Part shown: positions 36,501 to 43,720 of the stretch, in pieces
How positions within the stretch are numbered: the first letter of the stretch is position 1
Layout of the letters: each line of letters opens with the position of its first letter
Origin: JBCBSP01 sp039819095
GTDB lineage: Bacteria > Pseudomonadota > Alphaproteobacteria > Caulobacterales > Maricaulaceae
Length of the DNA: 64,000 nt
Assembly (NCBI GenBank): GCA_039819095.1
Contig: JBCBSP010000003.1
Coordinates: 1-64,000 of the forward strand
Direction of reading: 5' to 3'
Notes under the pieces: generated by a model
What the model was told of the DNA's origin: nothing
The model's database searches: none
Seen by the model: only the letters and a program-made list of their open reading frames with translations
Position numbers and translations under genes: made by a program

Positions 36501-36585
36501 TGATCAGCCAGGCCAGAACCGGCTTCTGGATGGACAGTCGGGCGAGATTCATCGCCACGAGCTTCGGACCGGCGGGCTCGCTCAT
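33496..36585 (-). CDS. RND efflux permease (AcrB-like)
   Basis: 1029 residues, proton-driven exporter of the inner membrane. Twelve helices with two large periplasmic loops, after TM1 (VLAWLIMLGCFFGGLYG) and after TM7. The proton-relay motif in TM4 reads GMLVDNAIVVTEG: the first Asp is kept, the second of AcrB's pair is Asn, as in some non-classical RND pumps. C-terminal half contains LSGMLIKNAIVLVDEID. Start has AGGAG six bases upstream. Follows its adaptor by 30 bp; a TetR repressor gene heads the operon. No outer-membrane TolC-like gene is present here. Confidence 0.93.
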   Translation of the reverse strand: MSEPAGPKLVAMNLARLSIQKPVLAWLIMLGCFFGGLYGFNSVGRLEDPAFTIKEAIVFTQYPGASAEVVETEVTEKLETAIQQMPQLRDVLSESAPGVSEIRVRVRDRYNGDQLPQIWDELRKRMRDAAPSLPPGAGDPLVFDDFGDVYGIMYAVTAPGYSDAQVREVADFLRRELLVVEGVSKVDASGVPQERIYVEIPQENLARLGLSVDAVLETLSNENTVVNAGATPAGDRLLRIDMPQSIGGVATIENLLISPRDAGQTLRLSDIATVTRAPVERDDVYIYRNGERAFTLGVSGLTDANIVDVGEAVEARLQELEADLPLGFVLHPIYEQHIVVDDAIDGFLLNLALSLGIVIGVLCLFMGWRAGVTVGAVLLLTVLGTLFFMAMFDITMQRISLGALIIAMGMLVDNAIVVTEGMQIGVKRGRPRMEAAEAAVKSTQWPLLGATVIGIMAFSGIGLSPDSTGEFLFSLFAVIAVSLILSWVLAITVAPMIAYHLFKSEKPSEGDPYAGGAYAAYRGVLHGAIRRRWLTLIVLIAVTVASVIGFGSVRQAFFPDSNTPIFFINITEPQGSDILATDRTVRAIAEYVSVQPEAVSVDAFVGRGATSFMLTYVSEQPNTAYGQLIVRTETLATIPDLADRILAYINDNHPDVEARSERIVFGPPAGAQLEARFMGPDPAVLRALSEDALARLRDGADLLDLRTNWRNRELVLSPTLVEERARSIGVTREDIANALTFATDGQTVGALREGDELIPIVARAPLSERIDPENLSDRLIWSPAQNAYVPMNQVVSGFTLTAQDTLIQRRDRVRTLTVQANPQTGETAASAFGRFSEIVGEIELPRGYSLEWGGEYEASQEANQSLAGVLPFSFIVMLVTSFLLFQTVRQPLIIWAIVPMSICGVTVGLLVTNVAFSFTALLGFLSLSGMLIKNAIVLVDEIDQRIAGGTERFAAICEGSISRLRPVFLAAGTTILGMTPLIFDAFFQGMAVTIISGLAFATVLTLIAAPVLYALFFGVRAEAKAALQS

Positions 36586-36615
36586 CGCGCAGCTCCTGAA
36601 AAGTCGATAATGACG

Positions 36616-37704
36616 CTAATTCGCGGGCGGCGCCGTCGTGCACAGCTCGCGGGCAGGCTCAAGCGGGCGCACCGACATGCCGTCATACAGAGCATTAACG
36701 CCGGCGGTGACGATCTGCTCACAGGCGTTAAGCCCAGACCGGATGATGACCGTCTCCCCGGAGACCGGGCCGGTTTCTACCTGGCGCGCATTCACGATCC
36801 CGCTCGCCGCGTCATAGACCCAGACCATGAAACCGCCTTCGGGGGTGTCGCTCAGCGCAGCGACCGGGGCGCGGACGCCGGGATTAGCCGGTTGCTCACT
36901 GGCCTCAATCAGCACCGAAACCGTCGCCGTCATGCCTGGCAGGATGTTGGCGGGCACATCGTCAGGCAAAGCGAAGAGCGCAGTATAGGTGCGCGAGGCC
37001 TGATCAGGCTCGGCGACCAGTTCGCGATACTCCAGAGCAAAACTCTGATCGGGCAGGAAAGGAAAGCGGGCGTGGACCTCGACCGGCTCGGTCTCATCAA
37101 CCAGAGCAATGAGGCTTTCAGGCACCTGGATGGCGACGCGCAGCTCCGAGACATCCTGAAGCCGCGCGATGGGCTGGCCTGGCGAGATGGTGGAGAAGTT
37201 ATCGACCAGACGCCGGCTGACGAGCCCGTCAAACGGCGACTCGACTGTGGTGTACTCCAGGTTCTGACGCACGTTATCCAGCGCGACCGCGCGCAGATCG
37301 AAGGCCGTCTGCGCGTCTTCCAGCGCAGCGTCAGAAGCAATGCCGCGCTCATGCAGCGTGCGCTGACGCTCCAGATTGGTGCTGGCCTGCTGAAGCTGAA
37401 CGCGGGCTTCGCGCTGGGCGCGTTCAAAGTCCTGCTGCTCCAGCCGGGCCAGCGTCTGGCCTTGCGAGATCAACTCGCCTTCGGAGACCGGGAAATCAGC
37501 GAGCCGGCCGCCGACCTGGAAGGCGAGATCGACCGTCAACCGGGCCTCAACACGCCCGACGAATTCTCGGCGCGCCTGGCTGCCGGCCGGCTCTACCGTC
37601 TCGATGCGCGCAGAGCGGATGGTCGGCTCTTCAGCCGCAGGCGGAGCGCCGCAGGCCGCCAACACGGCCGGGATCACCAGGAGGGGGACGAGGCGGGCGT
37701 TCAT
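36616..37704 (-). CDS. RND periplasmic adaptor lipoprotein (MFP/HlyD type)
   Basis: 362 residues. Lipobox LAAC (Cys18-Gly19) after a short signal, so anchored to the inner membrane face in the periplasm. Barrel-sandwich lipoyl halves flank an alpha-hairpin (LARLEQQDFERAQREARVQ to NVRQNLEYTTVESPFDGLV), then a beta-barrel and MP domain (GMTATVSV, GLNACEQIVTAGVNALYDG). Start overlaps the TetR stop (ATGA). Links the RND pump to an outer-membrane channel. Confidence 0.92.
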   Translation of the reverse strand: MNARLVPLLVIPAVLAACGAPPAAEEPTIRSARIETVEPAGSQARREFVGRVEARLTVDLAFQVGGRLADFPVSEGELISQGQTLARLEQQDFERAQREARVQLQQASTNLERQRTLHERGIASDAALEDAQTAFDLRAVALDNVRQNLEYTTVESPFDGLVSRRLVDNFSTISPGQPIARLQDVSELRVAIQVPESLIALVDETEPVEVHARFPFLPDQSFALEYRELVAEPDQASRTYTALFALPDDVPANILPGMTATVSVLIEASEQPANPGVRAPVAALSDTPEGGFMVWVYDAASGIVNARQVETGPVSGETVIIRSGLNACEQIVTAGVNALYDGMSVRPLEPARELCTTAPPAN

Positions 37705-38267
37705 GAGGAAGGCTCCAAGACCAGCGAGACAAGACGCGCTACTGTTGCGGCGCGTTCTTCATCGGTGAGGACATCCAGACCAAGAATGTCGGTGAAATGC
37801 ATCCCGTCCGCAGCCAGCATGGCGATACGGGCCAGTTCAGGATCGGGCGCGTGAGTGAGAAGCTCGTCGCGAATGGCGGCCATGGCCTCGCGGATCGGGT
37901 CGATCAGTTCAGGATGCTCGGCGACGGCGGCCAGCAGGCCCATCGAGACCTGATTGTCCATCTCCTTGAACCCGCACATTGCCTGCATGATCGCCGGGGC
38001 GAGCGGCGCGTTCTCAGCCCTGGCGTCCTCGATCGCGCGGGCGTGTTCGGCCTGGGCGAACTCCACCATGCGCTGGACCATGCCCTGAACGAGCGCCAGC
38101 TTTGAGGGAAAGTTATAGAGCACGCCGCCTTTGGAGAAACCGCTCTGCTTGACCACAGCGTCAATGGTGAGCCGCTTGGCGCCATCGCGGGCCACAACCT
38201 GTTCGGCCGCATCGAGGATCAGCTCACGCGTGGGGCGATCCTCGGTGGAAGTGTCAACGGTGGCCAC
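37701..38267 (-). CDS. TetR-family repressor of the efflux operon
   Basis: 188 residues from a GTG at 38267 (AGGAGAG upstream). N-terminal helix-turn-helix: ELILDAAEQVVARDG, LTIDAVVKQSGFSKGGVLYNFPSK. The C-terminal ligand domain is helical and includes a TetR_C-like EERAATVARLVSLVL end. It heads the adaptor-pump operon and faces two palindromes in the divergent region, which are probably its operators. Confidence 0.9.
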   Translation of the reverse strand: MATVDTSTEDRPTRELILDAAEQVVARDGAKRLTIDAVVKQSGFSKGGVLYNFPSKLALVQGMVQRMVEFAQAEHARAIEDARAENAPLAPAIMQAMCGFKEMDNQVSMGLLAAVAEHPELIDPIREAMAAIRDELLTHAPDPELARIAMLAADGMHFTDILGLDVLTDEERAATVARLVSLVLEPSS

Positions 38268-38346
38268 GCACGCTCTCCTGGATCTTGCCTGTCAGCCTAT
38301 ATCAAATTTATGCGGCGGCGCAGCATTTCTTCGCAACTGCATCTAT

Positions 38347-38388
38347 ACCGTCTGGACGGTAATGCAACACATAAACCGTCCAGACGGT
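38347..38388. promoter_or_regulatory. Double TetR operator, ACCGTC-N2-GACGGT twice
   Basis: Two perfect palindromes at 38347-38360 and 38375-38388, 28 bp centre to centre, in the region between tetR and the PiT-like gene. The flanking TAT/ATA extend the match (TATACCGTCTGGACGGTA). Near-identity, symmetry and spacing on nearly the same helix face suggest two repressor dimers controlling both directions. Confidence 0.75.
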
Positions 38389-38529
38389 ATAGACAAGACC
38401 CAACGCACTGATTTCTCATTTGCGAAGCGTGACGGTTTTGCGAAATCGCAGCACAGAGGTGCGGTTTTCTTTGAAACCGGCCCGGCCATCGGCTATCCGC
38501 CTGAGCCACGTGCTCATGGGGGTCTTCAA

Positions 38530-39795
38530 ATGGATTTCGCGATTTTCGGCGTGCCGCTCTTTGCGCTGGTCGGCTTCATGTTCGCCGCCTACGCCATTGT
38601 GGCCAACGATGTCATCCAGACGCTCGGCACCTTCCTGGCGTCAAACTCCAAACGACCCTGGATCGTTCTGTGGGCTTTCGCCTCCAGCATCATCGTGGCG
38701 GTGATGCTCTATGGTTGGTTTGCTTATGACGGCGATATCGCGTTCGACCGCTTAAATCGCATCCCTTACCCGGAAACCGGCATTCAGTGGTGGCACGTCC
38801 TGCCGCCCCTGACCCTGCTGATTCTCACACGCTTCGGCATCCCAGTCTCCACCACCTTCCTGGTGCTCACCATCTTCACCCTCACCGGCGGCGTCGCGAC
38901 CGCTGGCGTGCTGGGTGAGATGATTTTCAAAAGCATGATGGGCTATGTCGTCGCCTTCGCCGCGGGTGCGGTGATCTTCCTTCTAGTGTCTCGCTTCTTT
39001 GAGCGCTGGGTGTCGAAAACGCCGGTTGAAGACGTTCATGGCGGCTGGTGGTCCATCCCGGCGGTCGCGGCTGCGGTCTGCGTGCTGGTTTATCTGCTCA
39101 CTCAAGGCCCAACGCTGCCGGATATTTCCGGCGCCAACTGGGCCGCCGTGGGTGTGGTGATCGCGGTGGCGCTCGGCGTAGCGGTGGGAACTCAGCGGTT
39201 CAACACCTGGTTCGTTCTGCAATGGCTTTCGACCGGTTTCCTCTGGTCGCAATGGCTGATGCAGGATCTCGCGAACATCTTCGTCTACCTGCCCCGCCAG
39301 ACCGTGGTGGGCGCCGACGGCGAGGTGACGGTCACCTTCTCCATCGGGCTTCTGATCTTCGCCACGCTCCTGATGATCGTGCTGCACGCCATCATCTTCG
39401 CCATGCGCGGCGGTGAGATTCAGAAGATCGTCACCAGCAAGACCAACACCACCGATGTGCGTTCGGCCACGCTGGTGGATTTCGTGTTCGGGATCATCCT
39501 GATGTATTTCAAGGAGATCAACGACATTCCGATGAGCACGACCTGGGTCTTCCTGGGCCTGCTCGCCGGTCGCGAGATCGCCATTTCCCTCATCTCCGGC
39601 CTGCGCAAGAAGGGTGCAGCGGCTTTTGACGTCTTCACCGACATCATCCGCGCCGGTATCGGCCTGGCCGTCTCCGTCGCCATGGCGCTGGCTTTGCCAG
39701 CCCTGGCGACGGGCAGCGTCCCGAATATCGGCGAAGCCCTGTTCGGTACTCAGGCCGCGATCGAGTCGTCCCAGAACGCTGCGTCAGACAGCTAA
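38530..39795 (+). CDS. PiT-like inorganic anion/phosphate permease-related membrane protein
   Basis: 421 residues from ATG 38530, about ten helices. Internal duplication typical of PiT carriers: AIVANDVIQTLGTFLASN near the N-terminus resembles the ANDVANA motif, and the paired GIPVSTTFLVLTIF and DIPMSTTWVFLGL resemble the family's GIPISTTH motifs. It differs from standard PiT in wording, so substrate is uncertain. It is divergent from the TetR-controlled efflux operon and lies behind the same double operator, so it may belong to that regulon. Confidence 0.75.
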   Translation: MDFAIFGVPLFALVGFMFAAYAIVANDVIQTLGTFLASNSKRPWIVLWAFASSIIVAVMLYGWFAYDGDIAFDRLNRIPYPETGIQWWHVLPPLTLLILTRFGIPVSTTFLVLTIFTLTGGVATAGVLGEMIFKSMMGYVVAFAAGAVIFLLVSRFFERWVSKTPVEDVHGGWWSIPAVAAAVCVLVYLLTQGPTLPDISGANWAAVGVVIAVALGVAVGTQRFNTWFVLQWLSTGFLWSQWLMQDLANIFVYLPRQTVVGADGEVTVTFSIGLLIFATLLMIVLHAIIFAMRGGEIQKIVTSKTNTTDVRSATLVDFVFGIILMYFKEINDIPMSTTWVFLGLLAGREIAISLISGLRKKGAAAFDVFTDIIRAGIGLAVSVAMALALPALATGSVPNIGEALFGTQAAIESSQNAASDS

Positions 39796-39815
39796 GCAGG
39801 CTCGCGCGCGTCGCG

Positions 39816-40496
39816 CTAGAATACCGGTTTGATCGTGCCTATCGCGGCGGTGATCACCAGCAGAGCATAAAGGATGAGCACCCAGATGCGGGTGTTGTCC
39901 ATGGCGCGCCGAAGCGGGATCTCGACCTCATCCGATGAGCCTTCGGCCACCAGGCGCTGAAGGTGCGGTGTTGCGGTCTTGAAGGCGACATCGATCATGA
40001 TGGCGAAGCCGAAGACCAGCGCGAACAGGCCCGCCTTAGCGGTCAGCCAGCCGGGCATGGAAAGCCAGCCGACCATGGGCGCAACCGCCAAGGCGGCATA
40101 GCCGCCGGTCAAGGCGATCTTGAGCCAGAATTCGATGCGGCGCAGCCGCTGGGCCAGCGGCGTCTGATCGTTCAGATAGGCGCCCCAGACCAGAGCGATC
40201 CAGACCGCTCCGATCAGCCAGGATAGCCCGACGAGCCAGACCGGCAGCGCCGCCCATCCGCCCAGTATCACCATCGTGACCGAGACCGGAACCATCAACG
40301 CCCAAGCCGTGCGCGGGGCCATGTCATTGAGCACCAGCAGCTTCAAAAGCGTGAAACGGGTTTCCAGAGGATACTCCCGCTTGCGAAAATGCTGGCCGAG
40401 GATGAACACCCCGATATCACCACCGAGCCAGGCTACGAAAAGCAGGATGTGGATGAAAACAAAGATGGAATAGACAAGATCGCCGCCGACCATCAT
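39816..40496 (-). CDS. Integral membrane protein, six helices (CopD-like)
   Basis: 226 residues, six hydrophobic segments. FVFIHILLFVAWLGGDIGVF at the N-terminus has the His-rich first helix typical of CopD/DUF2269-type proteins, and APRTAWALMVPVSVTMVI follows. Only loosely placed; no cofactor motif beyond the helix histidines. Neighbours are the PiT-like gene (convergent, 20 bp) and the TonB receptor. Confidence 0.7.
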   Translation of the reverse strand: MMVGGDLVYSIFVFIHILLFVAWLGGDIGVFILGQHFRKREYPLETRFTLLKLLVLNDMAPRTAWALMVPVSVTMVILGGWAALPVWLVGLSWLIGAVWIALVWGAYLNDQTPLAQRLRRIEFWLKIALTGGYAALAVAPMVGWLSMPGWLTAKAGLFALVFGFAIMIDVAFKTATPHLQRLVAEGSSDEVEIPLRRAMDNTRIWVLILYALLVITAAIGTIKPVF

Positions 40497-40526
40497 CGCC
40501 TCCGCTCAAAGCTGATTCTCAACAAA

Positions 40527-40561
40527 GACGGGGCGGGCGCCGCCAAGCCACCCGCCCCGTC
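40527..40561 (-). terminator. Terminator of the TonB receptor gene
   Basis: Arms GACGGGGCGGG / CCCGCCCCGTC, perfect over 11 bp, with a 13-bp loop, 39 bp beyond the receptor stop. On the minus strand it is followed by TTTGTT. A strong intrinsic terminator by position. Confidence 0.82.
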
Positions 40562-40599
40562 CCGGGGAGAGAACGCCGAAACGTTCCCGAACCGGTGCG

Positions 40600-42765
40600 C
40601 TAGAAGCTCACGCCGAGATCCACGCCCCACTCAAGCGGCGGCGAGGCGAAGACGGAGAACTGGTTCGCCGTCGCCGCGCGGCCGTATTCCTGATCGGTCA
40701 GATTGCGGCCCCAAAGCGCGACGCGCCAGGGCTTGTCATTGGGCTGATACGCGATCCGGGCATTCAGGAGCGGATCAGGGTTCGTCAGCGCATGAGGGGG
40801 GCCGTTCGCCACCAGGCTCCACGACTCGTCCTCAAACGAAACATCTCCGCCAATGGTCAGTTCACCGTCCGCAAAGGCGCTGGTGTGCAAGAAACCTATC
40901 GTGCCCTTGTGTTGCGGGGCGTTCTTGAGGTCGAGGCCTAGCGCGCACGCGATGGTTACCGTCCCGCCCGGGCAGGCCGCACCGGAATTGGTCAGGCCTC
41001 CGGCCTGCGCCAGGGTCACGCTGGTATACTCGCTATCAAGGAAGCCGAGCACAGCGAACAGGTCGAGACTTTCGGTCAACGCCCAATTGGCCTCAAACTC
41101 CAGGCCCTGGATCTGCGTCTCATCGACATTGAAGCGGGTGAAGCCGAGCCCCGGCACGGTCGCGCCGATCTGAAGCCCTTCATAGGTGTTGAAGAAATAG
41201 GTGGCGTTGAAGCGCATTGCGCCGTCAAGCAGCGTGCTGCGCAAGCCCGCCTCGAACGTCTCCACGGTTTCTTCCTCGACCGGCTGGAAGCAGGCGGCGG
41301 CGGAGAAGCAGTCCGGCGACCACCCCCCGCTCTTGAACCCGGTGGAGTAGGACAGATAGCCCATCACATTGTCGGAGAACTGGTTCTGAACCGACAGATT
41401 GTAAGTGAAGTTCTCAAAGTCGGCGGACTCCGACCGCGTCAGCGGCGCGCCCACGGTGACGTTGGCGCCGTCGAAGTCCTTGGTCTCGTCGGTGAAGCGC
41501 GCGCCGGCGGTCAGCGTGACGGTCTCAGTAAGGTCATGGGTGACCTGACCGAAGATGGCGGCCGCCTGGGTTTCCACACCGATCGCGAAGTCCAGCACGA
41601 AGGTGGAATCCAGTGAGACATCTTCATTATAGAAGAAGACGCCGGCCACGAAATTCGTCGGCCCGTCGAAGTTCGAGGTCAGCGTGAATTCCTGGCTGAG
41701 CTGGTCCTGATCGGTTTGCTGGAAATAGGGAAAGCCGATCCGCGAAACCAGATCATCTTCCATCGTGCGATAGCCGGTCAGCGACTGGAAGGTGAAAGCC
41801 CCCACCTCGCCGGTCAGCGTGAGTGCGGTCCCGAAAGCGTCAACCTCGCTGGAATAGCCGGTGAAGCAACCGATCGGCTGGAAGGTGCCCGGCGTCAGCG
41901 TCGAGCAGGTCGTGCCCGGCAGCGGCTCGATGGTGAACAGGTCTCCATCGGCGTCATTGGCGGGATCCGCGCTATCTGGAACCGGATCAGAATCATCCAG
42001 CGTCTGATCGACCGCCAGGGTCGCCGTCCAGTCCTCGTTGAACTCGTGACGCAGGGAGGCGCGCCAGGCGATCGTTTCGACTGCGCCGACATTGCCGCCC
42101 TGGCCGGTGAAATCACCGTTCGGGGTCAGGGTGTGGAAGCCGTCGCGCGAGCGATAGAGCGCGGAGACGCGAAGCGCGGTGGATTGACCGAGCGCGATAT
42201 CGCCGACGCCGCGCAGATCGAAGCGTGACTCGCTGCCGACCGTGGCTTGCAGATCGCCGGAGTTATCACCGGCGGGCGCTCGGCTGACGAGCCTGACTGC
42301 GCCGCCATTGGAGTTGCGGCCATAGAGCGTGCCCTGCGGTCCGCGCAGCACCTCCACCCGCTCCAGATCAACAAGATCGAATAAGGCGCCGACCTGCCGG
42401 CCGACATACACCCCGTCGACATAAACCCCGACCGCGGGATCTGCGGAGACCCGCGACTCATCCTCGCCAATGCCGCGCAGGAAAATGCGCGCGCCGCTTG
42501 CGGTGCCGGTATTGGTCGCCAGCGACAGGTTCGGCGCCTGGTATTGCAGATCCAGCACATTGGCGATCTGACGCTGTTCCAGCGTTTCAGGCTGGATCGC
42601 GGTCACCGAGGCGGGAACCGATTGCAGGTCGGCTTCACGGCGTTGAGCCGTGACGGTGATGGTGTCGACCACCTGGGCGGCGGCCTCGGCGCCGAAGCCG
42701 AGGCTCATAAGGGCGGCGGCGGAAGCGCCAAGCAGCGTACGGCTGCGCATGGTTAGCGATGACAT
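40600..42765 (-). CDS. TonB-dependent outer-membrane receptor
   Basis: 721 residues. Signal peptide ends AEAAAQ; TonB-box-like VDTITVTAQRRE follows; plug domain with VLRGPQGTLYGRNSNGGAV; 22-strand barrel; C-terminal aromatic residue (GVDLGVSF). The iron-complex or substrate type is not clear. The first residues (ADLQSVPASVTAI) are of the common Caulobacterales/sphingomonad receptor group, many of which take up carbohydrates or aromatics. Cys pairs occur in extracellular loops (TTCSTLTPGTFQPIGC; DCFSAAAC). An operator palindrome precedes it. Confidence 0.93.
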   Translation of the reverse strand: MSSLTMRSRTLLGASAAALMSLGFGAEAAAQVVDTITVTAQRREADLQSVPASVTAIQPETLEQRQIANVLDLQYQAPNLSLATNTGTASGARIFLRGIGEDESRVSADPAVGVYVDGVYVGRQVGALFDLVDLERVEVLRGPQGTLYGRNSNGGAVRLVSRAPAGDNSGDLQATVGSESRFDLRGVGDIALGQSTALRVSALYRSRDGFHTLTPNGDFTGQGGNVGAVETIAWRASLRHEFNEDWTATLAVDQTLDDSDPVPDSADPANDADGDLFTIEPLPGTTCSTLTPGTFQPIGCFTGYSSEVDAFGTALTLTGEVGAFTFQSLTGYRTMEDDLVSRIGFPYFQQTDQDQLSQEFTLTSNFDGPTNFVAGVFFYNEDVSLDSTFVLDFAIGVETQAAAIFGQVTHDLTETVTLTAGARFTDETKDFDGANVTVGAPLTRSESADFENFTYNLSVQNQFSDNVMGYLSYSTGFKSGGWSPDCFSAAACFQPVEEETVETFEAGLRSTLLDGAMRFNATYFFNTYEGLQIGATVPGLGFTRFNVDETQIQGLEFEANWALTESLDLFAVLGFLDSEYTSVTLAQAGGLTNSGAACPGGTVTIACALGLDLKNAPQHKGTIGFLHTSAFADGELTIGGDVSFEDESWSLVANGPPHALTNPDPLLNARIAYQPNDKPWRVALWGRNLTDQEYGRAATANQFSVFASPPLEWGVDLGVSF

Positions 42766-42842
42766 GTGAACTCCCCTGGATGTCTGACCCGGCTCCCGGA
42801 CCGGTTTTAAGTACGCACAAAAGCGGTCTTTCGCCGCCTTAA

Positions 42843-42862
42843 TTGATATAAGAGTATATCAA
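42843..42862. promoter_or_regulatory. Palindrome TTGATATA-N4-TATATCAA upstream of the TonB receptor
   Basis: Perfect 8-bp arms, 78 bp before the receptor start in an AT-rich island, in the divergent region with the ABC exporter genes. Its shape fits a dimeric repressor operator. The AT content also suits a promoter. Confidence 0.6.
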
Positions 42863-43006
42863 TATGGCGCGGTATTCGCGTCCGGCAAATATGTTCGGAC
42901 AAAAAACTTCCACCGGTGTGGCTGCGGCGCCATGTCCGGGCTTCGCGAGAGCGGCTTAGAGGTAAGGTCGGGCAGGTGGGCTCGACGAGCCCGGCACGAG
43001 GTTTTC

Positions 43007-43720
43007 ATGACTTCCGACCCGCCTTGCTTCGAAGCGCGCGCCCTGTCGAAAGTCTATGGCGAGGGTCACAGCGCCGTACACGCCTTGCGCGGGGTGGAAT
43101 TCACCGCCGCAGACGGCGAGCTGATTGTCATCCTCGGCCCGTCCGGATCCGGCAAATCGACCATGCTCAACATACTAGGCGGGCTGGATCGGGCCTCCTC
43201 AGGCGAGGTGTATTTTCGCGGCGAGGCCCTGCACTCGGCCAGTGATCGCCAGCTCACCCGCTATCGGCGCGAGCATGTCGGCTTCGTCTTCCAGTTCTAC
43301 AATCTGATGCCGAGCCTGACCGCGCGCGAGAACGTTGCGCTCGTCACAGAGATCGCACCGGACCCTATGGCGCCGGAGGAGGCGCTGGGTCTCGTCGGGC
43401 TGGACAAGCGGGTTGATCATTTTCCCGCCGAGCTGTCCGGCGGGGAGCAACAGCGCGTCGCCATCGCGCGCGCGATCGCCAAGCGTCCGGACGTGCTGTT
43501 CTGCGACGAGCCCACCGGCGCGCTGGACTCAACAACCGGCATCCGGGTGCTGGAGGCGCTGCAACAGGTCAACACCACGCTGGGTTCGACCACCTTCATC
43601 ATCACCCACAACGCCTCGGTCGCGGACATGGCGGACCGGGTGATCATTTTCGGCGATGGCCAGATCCGCGAGGACCGGCGCAACATAAGCAAGATCCAAC
43701 CCTCGGAGCTGATCTGGTGA
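43007..43720 (+). CDS. ABC transporter ATPase, MacB/LolD-like
   Basis: 237 residues from ATG 43007. Walker A GPSGSGKST (44-52), Q-loop FVFQFYNLMPSLTARENV, signature LSGGEQQRVAIARA, Walker B VLFCDEPTGALD, H-loop FIITHN. The FYNLMPSLT wording fits the MacB/LolD/FtsE exporter branch. Coupled to the FtsX-type permease by a four-base overlap (GTGA). Confidence 0.93.
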   Translation: MTSDPPCFEARALSKVYGEGHSAVHALRGVEFTAADGELIVILGPSGSGKSTMLNILGGLDRASSGEVYFRGEALHSASDRQLTRYRREHVGFVFQFYNLMPSLTARENVALVTEIAPDPMAPEEALGLVGLDKRVDHFPAELSGGEQQRVAIARAIAKRPDVLFCDEPTGALDSTTGIRVLEALQQVNTTLGSTTFIITHNASVADMADRVIIFGDGQIREDRRNISKIQPSELIW

